NCBI GenBank assembly: GCA_001769215.1
Contig: MEOL01000032.1
Span: 62,001 to 126,000 of the forward strand
Direction of reading: 5' to 3'
DNA: 64,000 nt
Source: Bacteroidetes bacterium GWF2_41_31
Lineage (GTDB): Bacteria > Bacteroidota > Bacteroidia > Bacteroidales > F082
Shown: positions 15,991 through 26,700 of the stretch, in pieces
How positions within the stretch are numbered: the stretch's first letter is position 1
How the letters are laid out: every line of letters starts with the position of its first letter
The notes under the pieces: model-generated
The model's input: the letters and a program-made list of their open reading frames with translations, nothing else
Told to the model about the DNA's origin: nothing
Database searches by the model: none
Position numbers and translations under genes: made by a program

Positions 15991-17598
15991 TTAGTTAACT
16001 AACTCCATTTTAATCATCATGTCTTTTTTGTCTTTTATATATACCTCAACAAGCAGTACGTTATCCATCGCTTCAAATATCCTCGTTGTTGCAAACTGGT
16101 ATGTCTTCACACCTTTTACTTCCACCGAATTATAAAGTGTATGCTTGGTGTAATTGCCTGTGGCATCGTCTATTTTGTAAGCAGTAAGATAACCGCCTTT
16201 ACCATCAAAATGACTAGCAGGAGATTCATCGGGTTCAATATCTGCATTTTTAACATTGTCTAAAAAAAGAATATAATGTGAATCATCTCCTTCGAGGTAG
16301 GCAATTCCCATTCCACCTTTTCCTTGCGTACCAAACTGATTTTTTGGTAATTTTTTCATCCACTGAACCTCGCCTTTGGCATTAAGTTTCGCCGCTACTA
16401 AATCACCATAATGGAATTTATAGGTCATCTGATAGTTTTTAGGGTTTAATTTTTGAGAATAATAATACTGCTCTCCAAGAATAAAAACACTACCATCCGG
16501 ATTAACAGTGAACTTCCTGAGAACGACATCCCTTATACCTGCTTTACCAACGCTTTCTCTTTTTTCATTTTTATCCTGCTGTCTTCCCGACTCATACTTG
16601 TTGATTAATTCTATAGGAAATTCAATATCTTTGTTTGCCAGGATTTCACCCTCTTTTGAAAGTTTAAAATACCTGATTCCATTTGTATTAAAACTTAAAT
16701 TGCCTATGCTGCCTTCCCAGAATTTATATTCCAGTCCATTTGCATAGAACCCTAAAAAATCAAGTTGGCCATCTTTGTTTTCTGCCATATACAAATGTTT
16801 AAACATAAAATTTTCACTGTCGATAATCTTGACAGTCAGTTTTCCAACTTCAGGTATTGTGAGTAACCGGAAATTCTTTTTCATCCTGTGTAATGACATC
16901 ATATATACTGTTCCATCGGTGCTAACAGTATAAGCCAGATTATTCATCTCCTGTTCCGTATAGGGCATTTCTATTTCTCTTCCCCAAATTGGCTCAAGTG
17001 ATGAGTCGAATACAAAAAACCCCAATAAATCTTTATTTTCACTACCGTTTTTCAATAATGGTTTTCTGCGATAATTAATCATGATTTTTGAATCGTCAAA
17101 CGATTTATATACGCTAAACGGTGGGCCGCCTTTCATACCCCAAACTCCAATACTTTCTGTGATAGGGCCATTTGCTACATCACCGTCTGAAGTAAGGAGC
17201 ATTCGTTCTTGACCCAGGCTGCAATCTTCTGTAAAAAACTCCCTTACATAAACTGATTTTGTTTCTTCCTTTTTGTTGAATGACTCATATAGATAAAAGA
17301 ATTTATCACCTATTTCGACAACATCGATGGCCTTATTGTAAGGAGGTCCGTCATGATATTCTTTCCGGACCACTTCTTTCATACTCAGTATATCGAATTT
17401 CTGAAGAGTAACATCATCTCCACTTGTTTTGATGGAATAAGAAAACCCTTTGTTGTCAGTAAAATATTGTTTCATCTGTGCATCCACTACTTGATATGGT
17501 TTCGTTGTGGATGTTTTAAATGATTTTGAAAGTTTTGGTTGGGCCGATACGCACAACGCAACCATGATAAAGCCAATTAGCATGTTTAATCGTAACAT
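15991..17598 (-). CDS. Exported beta-propeller-like hypothetical protein
   Basis: 535 residues. N-terminal signal peptide (about 1-19, ending VSAQ). The mature protein has repeated strand blocks such as FDSSLEPIWGREIEMP, YTVSTDGTVYMMSLHRM, NPDGSVFILGEQYY and LNAKGEVQWMKKLP. Each has the 'D-G-x-h-h-h/Y-h-h-G' turn of beta-propeller blades. No catalytic motif or sorting domain is visible and the protein ends at VEVYIKDKKDMMIKMELVN. Probably a periplasmic protein; function not recognised. The 5' region starts an otherwise empty 546-bp gap. Confidence 0.6.
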   Translation of the reverse strand: MLRLNMLIGFIMVALCVSAQPKLSKSFKTSTTKPYQVVDAQMKQYFTDNKGFSYSIKTSGDDVTLQKFDILSMKEVVRKEYHDGPPYNKAIDVVEIGDKFFYLYESFNKKEETKSVYVREFFTEDCSLGQERMLLTSDGDVANGPITESIGVWGMKGGPPFSVYKSFDDSKIMINYRRKPLLKNGSENKDLLGFFVFDSSLEPIWGREIEMPYTEQEMNNLAYTVSTDGTVYMMSLHRMKKNFRLLTIPEVGKLTVKIIDSENFMFKHLYMAENKDGQLDFLGFYANGLEYKFWEGSIGNLSFNTNGIRYFKLSKEGEILANKDIEFPIELINKYESGRQQDKNEKRESVGKAGIRDVVLRKFTVNPDGSVFILGEQYYYSQKLNPKNYQMTYKFHYGDLVAAKLNAKGEVQWMKKLPKNQFGTQGKGGMGIAYLEGDDSHYILFLDNVKNADIEPDESPASHFDGKGGYLTAYKIDDATGNYTKHTLYNSVEVKGVKTYQFATTRIFEAMDNVLLVEVYIKDKKDMMIKMELVN

Positions 17599-18069
17599 AA
17601 ATGAAGTTTAAATTGGTTAGTATTGATTCTATTAATAATATTCGTTTTTCCTGCTATATATGAAACAAACACTCTTTTCATTACAATGATTGAATTGCAA
17701 AACCTTTACAGGAATGATCTTTATATAGGTTTAGATAATTAATTATGCTTATTTTAATGTTTGATTTATATTGTTAGTGAGTCACTGAGTTACAAATGTA
17801 GTATTTATCAGGTGTTGATGAATATCTGCCGTTAATTTATTGTTGTTCTAAATAGTTGGTTTAAGCATAACCTTATGCAACTTCCGAACTTTAATTCATT
17901 CAGAACAACCAATTTACTTTTCTACCCATTGATTTCCCAACGGTAAAAATTTAGACAGTTTCTAACAATACCCCACCTCCCATTTACTTTTATATAAACA
18001 ACAGATTGTATTGTATTTATAAGAGAAAAAATCCTTTTCAATCGATCACCAAATAAAAGTATTGGCATA
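17599..18069. other. Intergenic stretch without a recognisable gene
   Basis: AT-rich, stop-dense in all frames. The only structure seen is a short hairpin GCATAA-CC-TTATGC (17865-17878), plus AGAACAAC about 60 bp further on facing GTTGTTCT. It presumably carries the promoter of the exported propeller-like gene. Confidence 0.4.
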
Positions 18070-18100
18070 AAAAATAGCGTGCATTAAGCACGCTATTTTT
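18070..18100 (-). terminator. Strong terminator after ferritin
   Basis: Perfect 13-bp inverted repeat AAAAATAGCGTGC / GCACGCTATTTTT with a five-base loop (18083-18087). It is symmetric, so it would end transcripts in either direction; the ferritin gene stops 45 bp away on the minus strand. Confidence 0.85.
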
Positions 18101-18144
18101 CAAGGCTTAAAATATATTACCAATCAGCTCAAAGGCCTGGTTAA

Positions 18145-18660
18145 TTATACAGCTGGTATTGGTTTGGCTGCCGTGGCCATCCCCTCCAATTCTTTGTCTA
18201 TATGGAACATCCCGGCTTTGTCCATACCTACCAGGGATATTTTATCTAAGATGGTCCGCATCAGGTTTTCTTCTTCCATTTGTTCGGTGATAAACCACTG
18301 TAAAAAATTCCCGGTTGAAAAGTCTTTCTCATCCATGGTGATACCATACAAATTGTTGATCGATTCGGTGATATATTCTTCATGAACCAGTATCTTGGTG
18401 AAGATGTCGTTCAGAGAAGAGAAATCATTTTCCGGTTTTTCGATGTCGGAGACCAGTGCTTTCCCTCCCCGGTTATTTACATACCTTACGAATTTCATCA
18501 TGTGCATGCGTTCTTCTTCGGTATGCCGATAGAGAAAAGCCGCGGCTCCCGGATAGCCGTTGGTTTCGCACCAAATGGCCATGGATAAATACAATCGTGA
18601 GGAAAATTCTTCCTTTTTTATTTGTACATTGATGGCGTCCTGGACTTTGAGATTGAGCAT
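18145..18660 (-). CDS. ftnA: Ferritin
   Basis: 171 residues from ATG 18660. Stores iron as ferric mineral inside a 24-subunit shell. Ferroxidase ligands are visible in order: Glu in KKEEFSSRLYL, the YRHTEEERMHMMKF helix (paired Glu and His), and the EEYITESINNLY and FITEQMEEE helices, the non-haem bacterial FtnA pattern. The start at MLNLKVQDAINVQIKKE matches family length; the in-frame extension to 18732 would run through the promoter. A good Bacteroidota promoter precedes it. Confidence 0.95.
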   Translation of the reverse strand: MLNLKVQDAINVQIKKEEFSSRLYLSMAIWCETNGYPGAAAFLYRHTEEERMHMMKFVRYVNNRGGKALVSDIEKPENDFSSLNDIFTKILVHEEYITESINNLYGITMDEKDFSTGNFLQWFITEQMEEENLMRTILDKISLVGMDKAGMFHIDKELEGMATAAKPIPAV

Positions 18661-18701
18661 ATTGGTTAGGATTTTCAAGTTTATATTACAGAATTTTGGG
18701 T

Positions 18702-18733
18702 CAAAGGTACATCTAATGGGAACAGAGATCAAG
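18702..18733 (-). promoter_or_regulatory. Ferritin promoter
   Basis: Minus strand: CTTG at 18733-18730 (-33), 20-nt spacer, TACCTTTG at 18709-18702 (-7 box, TAnnTTTG). This predicts a start site near 18696 and a leader of about 36 nt. It is one of the best-spaced Bacteroidota promoters in the window. Confidence 0.6.
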
Positions 18734-18765
18734 TTTTCGTTACCCTATCGTAATCTTTAAATCTA

Positions 18766-19998
18766 CTATTTCAGGGTGCTTTTTGTAATCTTAGGAGTAA
18801 GCAGTTTAACCGGATACCAGGTTGCAAACAATCCGATGCACTGCACGGTTAGGAATACCAGAAAAAAATCGGCCAGATGCATTTTAACCGGGTATGCATC
18901 AATGATGAACGAACCTTCACCATTGCCAAGACTAAGCATGCCAAACTCTTGTTGCAGCAGTAAAATGCCATATCCCAGCAGCAGCCCTGCTATACTACCG
19001 GCAGCAGTTATCAATACTCCTTCTGCCAGGAATATCCGGCTAATCATTTTTCGGTTGGCACCCAGACTGTTCAGCACAGCCATGTCTTTGTTTTTTTCGA
19101 TCATAAGGATTGACAGTGACCCGATCATGTTAAAAGACGAAAGCAACAGGATGAATACCATGATCAGGTAAATGATGGTTTTTTCCGATTTCAGTACCTT
19201 GAAAAGAGACTCGTTTTGTTCGAACCGGTTTTTAACCAGGTAATCATTGCCCACAATGGTCTGAACCTGTTCTTTTGATTTTTCAATGTTGGCTCCTGGT
19301 TTCAGCATCAATTCCACACTGGTGACTTCATCGGTATAGTCCATCAATTTGCGTGCAAACCGCAAAGGGACAAAAACGTATTTTTCATCAAATTCCTGTT
19401 GAACAGAAAACACGCCTGCCGGGTGAAGTGATCCTGAGTTAAAGGCACTGTTGAACTGAAAAGTAGATGCATTCCCCCTTTTTGGGACATAAATAGTTAG
19501 TAAATGCAGGGGATTATTCGGATTAATATCCAGATGCCATGCTACTCCGGCTCCGGGAACCGCAAAATTTGTTTCTACTTCTTCCAAAATAAAAGTGCCA
19601 TCAATCATCATGCTGTCGACATGCGAGATCTCCTGGAAGGTTTTAGGCACCCCTTTGAATCGGGCAATGAATTGCTGATCGTTGTATCGCAATAATGCAT
19701 CTTCTTCTACCACCTCCATAATATTGGCCAGTTCGGGAAGTTGTGCAAGCCTGGATGTTGGAAATTGGCTGTAATGAAATGTCTTTCCGGTTAGTGCCGT
19801 TACCTGAAAATCCGGATTAAAAGTGCTGTATAAGGATTTTATCACTTCTTCAAACCCATTGAATACCGACAAAACTACAATCAGCGCCATGGTACCAATC
19901 GACAAGCCTCCTACAGAAATCATCGAAATCACATTGATCAGGTTATGCGATTTTTTTGAAAGAAGATACCGTTTGGCAAAAAACAAAGGTAGACGCAT
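18766..19998 (-). CDS. LolC/LolE-type ABC permease
   Basis: 410 residues from ATG 19998. TM1 follows FFAKRYLLSKKSHNLINVIS, a motif of lipoprotein-releasing permeases. A periplasmic domain (about 55-260) and three C-terminal helices carry the FtsX signature KDMAVLNSLGANRKMISRIF. It would help release lipoproteins from the inner membrane to LolA together with a LolD ATPase, which is not encoded here. The open frame extends to 20076, but that would start inside the terminator at 20052-20085, so the internal ATG is chosen. Confidence 0.88.
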   Translation of the reverse strand: MRLPLFFAKRYLLSKKSHNLINVISMISVGGLSIGTMALIVVLSVFNGFEEVIKSLYSTFNPDFQVTALTGKTFHYSQFPTSRLAQLPELANIMEVVEEDALLRYNDQQFIARFKGVPKTFQEISHVDSMMIDGTFILEEVETNFAVPGAGVAWHLDINPNNPLHLLTIYVPKRGNASTFQFNSAFNSGSLHPAGVFSVQQEFDEKYVFVPLRFARKLMDYTDEVTSVELMLKPGANIEKSKEQVQTIVGNDYLVKNRFEQNESLFKVLKSEKTIIYLIMVFILLLSSFNMIGSLSILMIEKNKDMAVLNSLGANRKMISRIFLAEGVLITAAGSIAGLLLGYGILLLQQEFGMLSLGNGEGSFIIDAYPVKMHLADFFLVFLTVQCIGLFATWYPVKLLTPKITKSTLK

Positions 19999-20051
19999 GT
20001 AGGGTATTCTAATTGAGTTGACAAATATCCGCATTTTTATGCACCCGGCAC

Positions 20052-20085
20052 AAAAAAAGAGGATGAACAATTCCACCCTCTTTTT
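20052..20085 (-). terminator. Terminator after gingipain-like gene
   Basis: AAAAAAAGAGG (20052-20062) faces CCTCTTTTT (20077-20085). On the minus strand the stem is followed by seven T residues. It lies 21 bp after the stop codon of the 1,194-residue protease gene. Confidence 0.8.
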
Positions 20086-20106
20086 GTTATGATAATAAAC
20101 TACTTG

Positions 20107-23100
20107 TTAGTTTACACGTACAAGTTTATTTGTGATCAGCGTGTTTCCGGCTTTAATGCGATAGGTATAGATGCCAGGAGGTGTGTCTTGAACATTCCAA
20201 ACCAGTTTTTGAGGACCGGGGTTCATCACTTTTTGCCCGGCAGAATATACCACCCTGCCGGTTAAATCGAATACTTCCAAAGTAACGGGGGATTTTTCAT
20301 CCAAATTCAGTTTAAAAGTAACCTGATCGTTAAATGGATTGGGATAGGCAATAACGCCCATGTTAAGAGCCGCCGTTTCATCAAGTTCAGTCCAGGTGAA
20401 GCTGACACCAAAGAATTCCAGAATTTTTGCCATCATACCTTCCTTGGTTGAGCCTTCCTGGTTGGTCATTCCATCAAATTGGAAAACGGCTCCAACAGTC
20501 TTATAAATATCGTTTTCGTAACTAATAGCTGTATTATATTCAGGGGAGACATTGCTCATAAGCACCTTACCGCCGGGATAAGGTACAATATGGTCGACAG
20601 AACTGTTAAATCCATTGTATTCAAATGAGTATCCGGCAAGGAAATTCGATTCGTCACCGACAATGGTCCCCAGGTCATCCATTCCGTCTTCGGTACCTTT
20701 AATGAAAAACATAGGATGAAGTGCTGTTAAAGTGTCAGCACTCCATGTATCACCACCTTCCATATAAACACGTCCTCCATTTTGTAAAAAAGTAACCAGA
20801 ATATTCCCTTCATCTTCTGTCAGCACATGGTTATTAGGAAATGAGCCCAGCAATACGAATACAGAGGTGTATATTTCGAGACTTGAAGGCAAGGTATCCT
20901 GCACTTCTCCTCCCACCTGTAACACCTGCAAACAAGCCATCATGGTATCTGCAGAAGCCACATTGGCCAGGTTAAGAATGAGTACAGGAATTTGCCCCAC
21001 AATGGTATAAAAATCATCCGTCATGACCAGGTCAAAATTGCCCAAGGCTTCCACAGTGAAATTTGCTGTATAGCCAGCCGGCGTATCGCCTGCTGCACTC
21101 ACATTGAATGCCATGGAGTTGGTTACTCCCGGAGCGATATCCCCGTAGTTCAAAGGATCGGAGTTTACCGTGACATATCCATTGTTAGCCATCAGTTGTG
21201 TTATTACCTGGTAAGCCTCTGACGATCCTGTGTTTTTAACCGAAAGCGAGATGTTGGCAGTTTCTCCGGCATCAAGTTTGCCATTGTTATTGCCGGCAGC
21301 ATCATCAATTGAAAATCCGGTAAAGATTAGTTTGGCTGAGTGACCCGGCATCATAAAATTGGATACCCACTCATTTCCATCCTGATCGGTAGAGGTAAGT
21401 GTGAACGGAACCAGCGACATATTGGGCAGGTTGTTGGCAACCGAGAATGCATAAGCATCTGTTACCACAACGGTATCGCCAACAGCTAAATCGCCAAAAC
21501 TGGCCGAATCGGCGGTTATTTCAATGTAAGGACTGGTACTGCTAAGAATAGAAGTAATGCCATATCCGGCTTCAACACCAATGTTTGTGAGGCTCATTGT
21601 GAGCAGGATATCCTCAGCGTAATCCATTTGGCCGTTACCATTGCCTCCCGGGACATCGTTTATTACTTTTCCCGCGATGGCCATAAAAGGTCCTAATTCA
21701 GGGATGATATCAATGGTGGTGATATACGGTTTATAATTATAGGCACTTACCACGAAATCAGCTGTCCCGAGTTCGGTCAGCGCTTCAAAGGTGATGGTCG
21801 CCGAACCTCCTGAAACAATGGCAGTACCCAGAATTTCGCCGTTGAATGTTAAGGCAGCCTTTGCCCCGTTGGCATTGCAGGTAAGTGTCATCGAGGTTTC
21901 GCCTAAATGTAATTCGTTGGCATGGCTTACACTCATGTTTTGAGGAATGGAGGTACGAATCACCAGGGAGGGATCGCCAAAAACAGTCCAGGTATCGGTC
22001 ATTTCATCTCCATCTGAACCGTATTCATCGTTCATCTTCATACATCCATTCATGGAAATGCCGGCAAAAGTTCTTTTGATGTTATTTGAATAAGCCTCGG
22101 TAAGAATGTCGTTCATTTCATCCTGGCCTCCCATGGGTGGATTCCAACTTTGGTTGATGGTCGACATCAACGTGGCGATGGCTCCGGCGGGCTGACCATT
22201 GTCTTCGGCACGCATCCAGGCTTCGGCAAAACAGGTACTGTTTACAAAGTTGCCATTGACGCAGGCAACCGAGAAAATAAAGGGAAGTTTTCCCGTGTTG
22301 GTCAACTGGTTGACATTGGTACTGCTAAACCCTGATGAACTCCAGGCATTGTCGCTGCCATGGCCGGTATAATTGATGATCGTAGCTCCGGAATTGATAC
22401 CCGTTGCTACCATCGAAGGTGTCGGACTTCCCGGGGCATCGTTACCACCTTGCGAACCATCGAAATACTCATAAGCATAGTTGTAAGTATAAGGCAGCAG
22501 TTTTTCGTTACCGATTTTACGGATATGTTGATAGTCATATTCATTGTCATCACCGGGGCCCTGGTCGGAGGCGATTCCAATAAGTTTGCGGTACCAGGCT
22601 GTATCGGCAACGGGGGTTTGTTCATATTCCAGAACGCGCTGAACCTGGGTAGTTACCTGGGCTTCTGTCTCAGCTGAAAAACGTCCGCAAAACACATCCG
22701 GATAGTGGTCACTGCCCACGATGTAGGTATAGTTGTTGTCCGAATCGTTTCCTCCAACAGTAGAAGAAGGAACCTGTTGCGAATCGCCCACCAACAAAAC
22801 AAAAGCAAGTCCTTTGGTGTTGTAATAATTGGCAATATAAGTTTTAATGGCCGAAGCGGAACCAATGGTTGAAACATCCACCAACTCCACAGGAATTCCT
22901 TTTCTGATTTTCCAGTCGATGAACGGCTGAATGGAATCCATAAAGGCACCATAACAAATAATAAGCATGTTGCCTTCTTCTTCAACGGGAGTGTATCGGT
23001 CGGTACTTTGGTAATTGATAAAATGACGTTGGTAAATTTCATTAAACTGGGAATTGACGATTTCAGGTGGTTCAACGGCATCCAAGGTGTTGATGTTACT

Positions 23101-23691
23101 TGTGCCATCTTCAACTACTTCCACCTTGATATCAAAGTAAACACGCAGAACACGCGTAACCGGATTGTATTGAAATGGTTGGATTAACACAGTTTGGCCA
23201 CGGTAATCGCGGATGATATAGGGATCGCGCAAAGCGACTACCTCACCCGGGTAAAAAGCATCGTTGGTGTATTGTTTCCCAAAAGTATACGGAACAGTTG
23301 CCGGGTCAATATCGCGTGTCAGGTTGCCTTTTGATGGAACGATGAGCACTTCCTGATATTCCTGATAAGAAGAACTGATGATGTTTACCCTCATTTTAGC
23401 CTGATTGGGGATAATCAGTGAGGTAGTGAACAAGGGCAGGCCGGGGGCGCCATTTAATAAAATGGGAGAACCCTCCGGGCACAGAATCTGCATGGCCGCG
23501 CCTCTTTCAGTAGCTATTTCATTAAAAGAGTACCCCGCCAATGAATAATGCAGGATGGTTGACCCGGTTGTAGCCTGAACCAGTGAAACTGTGGATTCTT
23601 TCACCTGATTACCTGAAACCTGCACCCAATCGGATGCATAAGTCCCGACAAAACTGACGAGTAATACGATTGTTAAAGTAATTTTTTTCAT
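20107..23691 (-). CDS. Gingipain-family protease, Rgp-like, T9SS cargo
   Basis: 1,194 residues. Signal peptide (about 1-19), propeptide to about 220, then the C25 caspase-like domain (about 235-600). The catalytic pair is His444 in NYTGHGSDNAW and Cys477 in FSVACVNGNF, 33 residues apart as in RgpB. The surrounding text (TNTGKLPFIFSVACVNG) is strikingly Rgp-like. Two CARDB-like Ig domains follow, each with a D-x-x-G-N-x-N-G-x-x-D acidic loop (NDVPGGNGNGQMD; DDAAGNNNGKLD). A Rossmann/GATase-like domain (about 930-1115, GGRVYMEGGDTW) and a T9SS type A sorting domain (from IAYPNPFNDQV) complete it. An upstream in-frame ATG at 23718 adds nine residues; 23691 gives a clean signal peptide. Only 43 bp from the paralogous gene upstream, so likely co-transcribed. 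Confidence 0.92.
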   Translation of the reverse strand: MKKITLTIVLLVSFVGTYASDWVQVSGNQVKESTVSLVQATTGSTILHYSLAGYSFNEIATERGAAMQILCPEGSPILLNGAPGLPLFTTSLIIPNQAKMRVNIISSSYQEYQEVLIVPSKGNLTRDIDPATVPYTFGKQYTNDAFYPGEVVALRDPYIIRDYRGQTVLIQPFQYNPVTRVLRVYFDIKVEVVEDGTSNINTLDAVEPPEIVNSQFNEIYQRHFINYQSTDRYTPVEEEGNMLIICYGAFMDSIQPFIDWKIRKGIPVELVDVSTIGSASAIKTYIANYYNTKGLAFVLLVGDSQQVPSSTVGGNDSDNNYTYIVGSDHYPDVFCGRFSAETEAQVTTQVQRVLEYEQTPVADTAWYRKLIGIASDQGPGDDNEYDYQHIRKIGNEKLLPYTYNYAYEYFDGSQGGNDAPGSPTPSMVATGINSGATIINYTGHGSDNAWSSSGFSSTNVNQLTNTGKLPFIFSVACVNGNFVNSTCFAEAWMRAEDNGQPAGAIATLMSTINQSWNPPMGGQDEMNDILTEAYSNNIKRTFAGISMNGCMKMNDEYGSDGDEMTDTWTVFGDPSLVIRTSIPQNMSVSHANELHLGETSMTLTCNANGAKAALTFNGEILGTAIVSGGSATITFEALTELGTADFVVSAYNYKPYITTIDIIPELGPFMAIAGKVINDVPGGNGNGQMDYAEDILLTMSLTNIGVEAGYGITSILSSTSPYIEITADSASFGDLAVGDTVVVTDAYAFSVANNLPNMSLVPFTLTSTDQDGNEWVSNFMMPGHSAKLIFTGFSIDDAAGNNNGKLDAGETANISLSVKNTGSSEAYQVITQLMANNGYVTVNSDPLNYGDIAPGVTNSMAFNVSAAGDTPAGYTANFTVEALGNFDLVMTDDFYTIVGQIPVLILNLANVASADTMMACLQVLQVGGEVQDTLPSSLEIYTSVFVLLGSFPNNHVLTEDEGNILVTFLQNGGRVYMEGGDTWSADTLTALHPMFFIKGTEDGMDDLGTIVGDESNFLAGYSFEYNGFNSSVDHIVPYPGGKVLMSNVSPEYNTAISYENDIYKTVGAVFQFDGMTNQEGSTKEGMMAKILEFFGVSFTWTELDETAALNMGVIAYPNPFNDQVTFKLNLDEKSPVTLEVFDLTGRVVYSAGQKVMNPGPQKLVWNVQDTPPGIYTYRIKAGNTLITNKLVRVN

Positions 23692-23734
23692 TATAGTTAA
23701 GTTATTGTTTAAAGACATCCTTACTTTGTGCTGA

Positions 23735-26700
23735 TCAATTGATCATTATTTTTTTTGTTACTTCCCCTGCTGGTGTTTTTACTATCAAAAAATAAACTCC
23801 GCCCACAAGAGCACTTACATCCATCTGTAGTGCGTTAGTACCCTCCTTGAGCATCAAATTCTGATCCGAATGGTTTATGTTTCTTCCTAATAAGTCGATC
23901 AAAGATACAGAATAATTCCCCGCCGAGGTGGTATTTATTCTGATATTAAGTGAGTTGATCACAGGATTTGGGTAAACCATCAGTTCAAAGGCTTCTTTTG
24001 GTTGGTTCTCGACATGGGTCCAGATAAAGGGAATATTGAAAAAATGGAGAATTTCTGCCATAAGGCCGTCTTTGGTACTGGTTGTATTGTTAACCAAACC
24101 TGCAAACTCAAAGGAGGTTCCAATCGTTTTATACACATCATTCTCGTAGGCAATTGCTACATCATAACCTATTTCTACATTTCTGAAAAGGGTAAAAGCA
24201 TTGGTATCGGGGATAAGGTGATCTATGTAGCTGTTGGCTCCATCGTAAACAAAATCATAATATTCTGAAAACGTGCCAGTTAATCCTGTAACCTGTGCCA
24301 AGTCTCCGCTACCGTCTCCATCACCGGAAATATGAAACAATGCATGAGCAGCGGTTTGGTTATCATAAGCCCAGGTATCACCTCCTTCCATAAACACACG
24401 ACCGCCATGACTCATAAATCCGGCCAGTTTATCTCCGTCGCTTGAGGAAAGTACATGGTTATCAGGATAGGTGCCCAGACACACAAAAATGCTTTGGTAG
24501 ATATTCAGGTCATCGGGCAGGGAATTGGTCAATTCACTGCCAACAGTGAGTACACTCAAACACGACATCATTTCAGCAGGGGAATTGTTCGATTGGGCCA
24601 AATCGACCACCAACACAGGAATCTGGCCAATGGTAAAGTCGAACGATCCTGTTCCTGTTATACCGAAATCGGCCACCCAGTCGATTGTTTCAAATGCCAT
24701 CACGCCGGTAGGTGTATCTGAAGAGGCGGATACATTGAACCGTTGGCTCTTTACAGAGTCTGCCAGCAGTTCTCCATATGGCTGCACGCTTTGGTTGATA
24801 ATAAGATACGGACTTTGTGTAGAAAGCAAACCGCTCACATTCTGTGCCGTTGCCGAACCATTATTCTTTAAGCTGACAATCAGGTCGGCTGTTTCACCAG
24901 GATCGAGTTTGCCATTGTTATTACCGGCAGCATCATCAATTGAAAACCCGTTGTAGGTGAGTACCGGGGAATGCCCTATATCTGTAAACGATGATTCAAA
25001 TTCATCGCCGGTGGCAAGAGTTGCCTTTACATTAAACACGATGGTCTCCAGATCGGGTATGTTGTCGGCAACCGTAAATCCAAAAGGCAAACTACCCTCT
25101 ACACTTTGTCCTGCGGCAATATCGCCAAAATCAAGCAGGGTGTCGATTAAGGTGACGTATGGATTGTTGGTGGTTAGCAAAACCAGTACTCCCAAAGCGT
25201 CTTCAGAACCCACATTCTCCATAGTTAAAAGAATGACCTCGCTGGTATGATAGGTGAACCCCAATCCGCTAACTATATGGCTCTCATAGATGACATAAGG
25301 CCCTTCGGCAGGGATAACGGTGATAGGGGCGATAGCAGGCTGATAGTTTTGTGCAGTTACAACCAACTCAGCATCACCAGGTGATAAAAAAGATTCAAAT
25401 TCAAGCACCAGTGTTCCCGAGGCATCGGCAATGCCCATTCCCTTCAATTCATTGTTCATTGATAATCCAACATAAGCGTAAGGAACCGCGGTAATGTTGA
25501 TGGATGTTTGTCCAATGAGGATGGTTGATGGATGTGTTACGGTCATGTCATCAGGAACTGAATAGTAGATCATGAGCGAAGGATCGCCCATGAGGTTATA
25601 AATATCCCAGTAGTAGGTTTCCAGCGAAGAACCGCTTTCGGTTACGGCCAGGTTTCCAGCAAAAATATGTTGATCCATGGTCGTGTACCATTCATTAAAA
25701 GGTTCTCCATGGTCGTGGAAAGCCCGGTCGTAATTTCCCAAACCGGTTTCTTCATACGAGGGCGGGTTTTCGGTGATTGCCCCCACACCCACACCAAAAT
25801 AATAATCTTCATCCCAATAGGTGCTGTTTGAGCCTCCAATATAACCTACGGCCCCTTTGTTGGGCGCGCGTAACATTTCTTCTGCAAAACAATTGGTTTG
25901 ATACTCACTCGATGAACAACAGTTGCCAATGAGCAGTCCATATTTATCCTGGTTACTCAGGTTGGCAATGTCGCTGATGGAAAAGGAAGGATCGGCCCAA
26001 CCGTCAGGTCCACAGTGGGCAGTATAATTGGCAAATGATACACCATCGCTGATGTTTTGATGAATGTTGTTCGCGTTGTTTCCCGATTCAGGATACAAAT
26101 AAGTATGAGAAAAAATTCCATGATCGGAATTAAAGTAGTTTATGGTTCCATAGTTTATTTGACCATTTGCCCAATTGGGACCAAATGAACCGTCCATCCC
26201 TGCAATCATGACCACCGTATCGAGAAAGGTAGGGTTGGGCATGGTATATTGTTCATACTGCAAGGTTTTGTCGATGTAAGGCTGGAGCTGAGTGGCGTTC
26301 TGTGCTGAAAAACGTCCGTAAAATATCTCGGGAAACAAATCGCCGGTATATTCTACATAATTTCTATCGGTAACACCATTCCCATTGTCCCAGGCAGGAA
26401 TTTCGCTAATGTCGCCTACAAAAAGTACAAACGAAGGGGCAGGATCGTCAGGAGTTCCGGCATCGTATAGCCCTTGTAAATAGGCTTTTATATCGTTTAA
26501 TGAAGTGCCAATCACATCGGTATAAGCCTCCACCACCGTAAATCCTTTTCTGGTTTTCCATTGTACAAAAGGCTGAAGCTGGTCGGCAAACATGCGATCG
26601 GAAACGATGACATATTTCACCGGATAATTGGTCATGTTTTCGCGTGAAGCGGTTGGTGCATAATTTATCAGGCTGCTGTATGGAGCCGTAAAGTAGGGTG

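Noticed and set aside
20000-20076. N-terminal extension of the LolC/E-type permease
   Set aside because: It would begin inside the terminator of the upstream gene.
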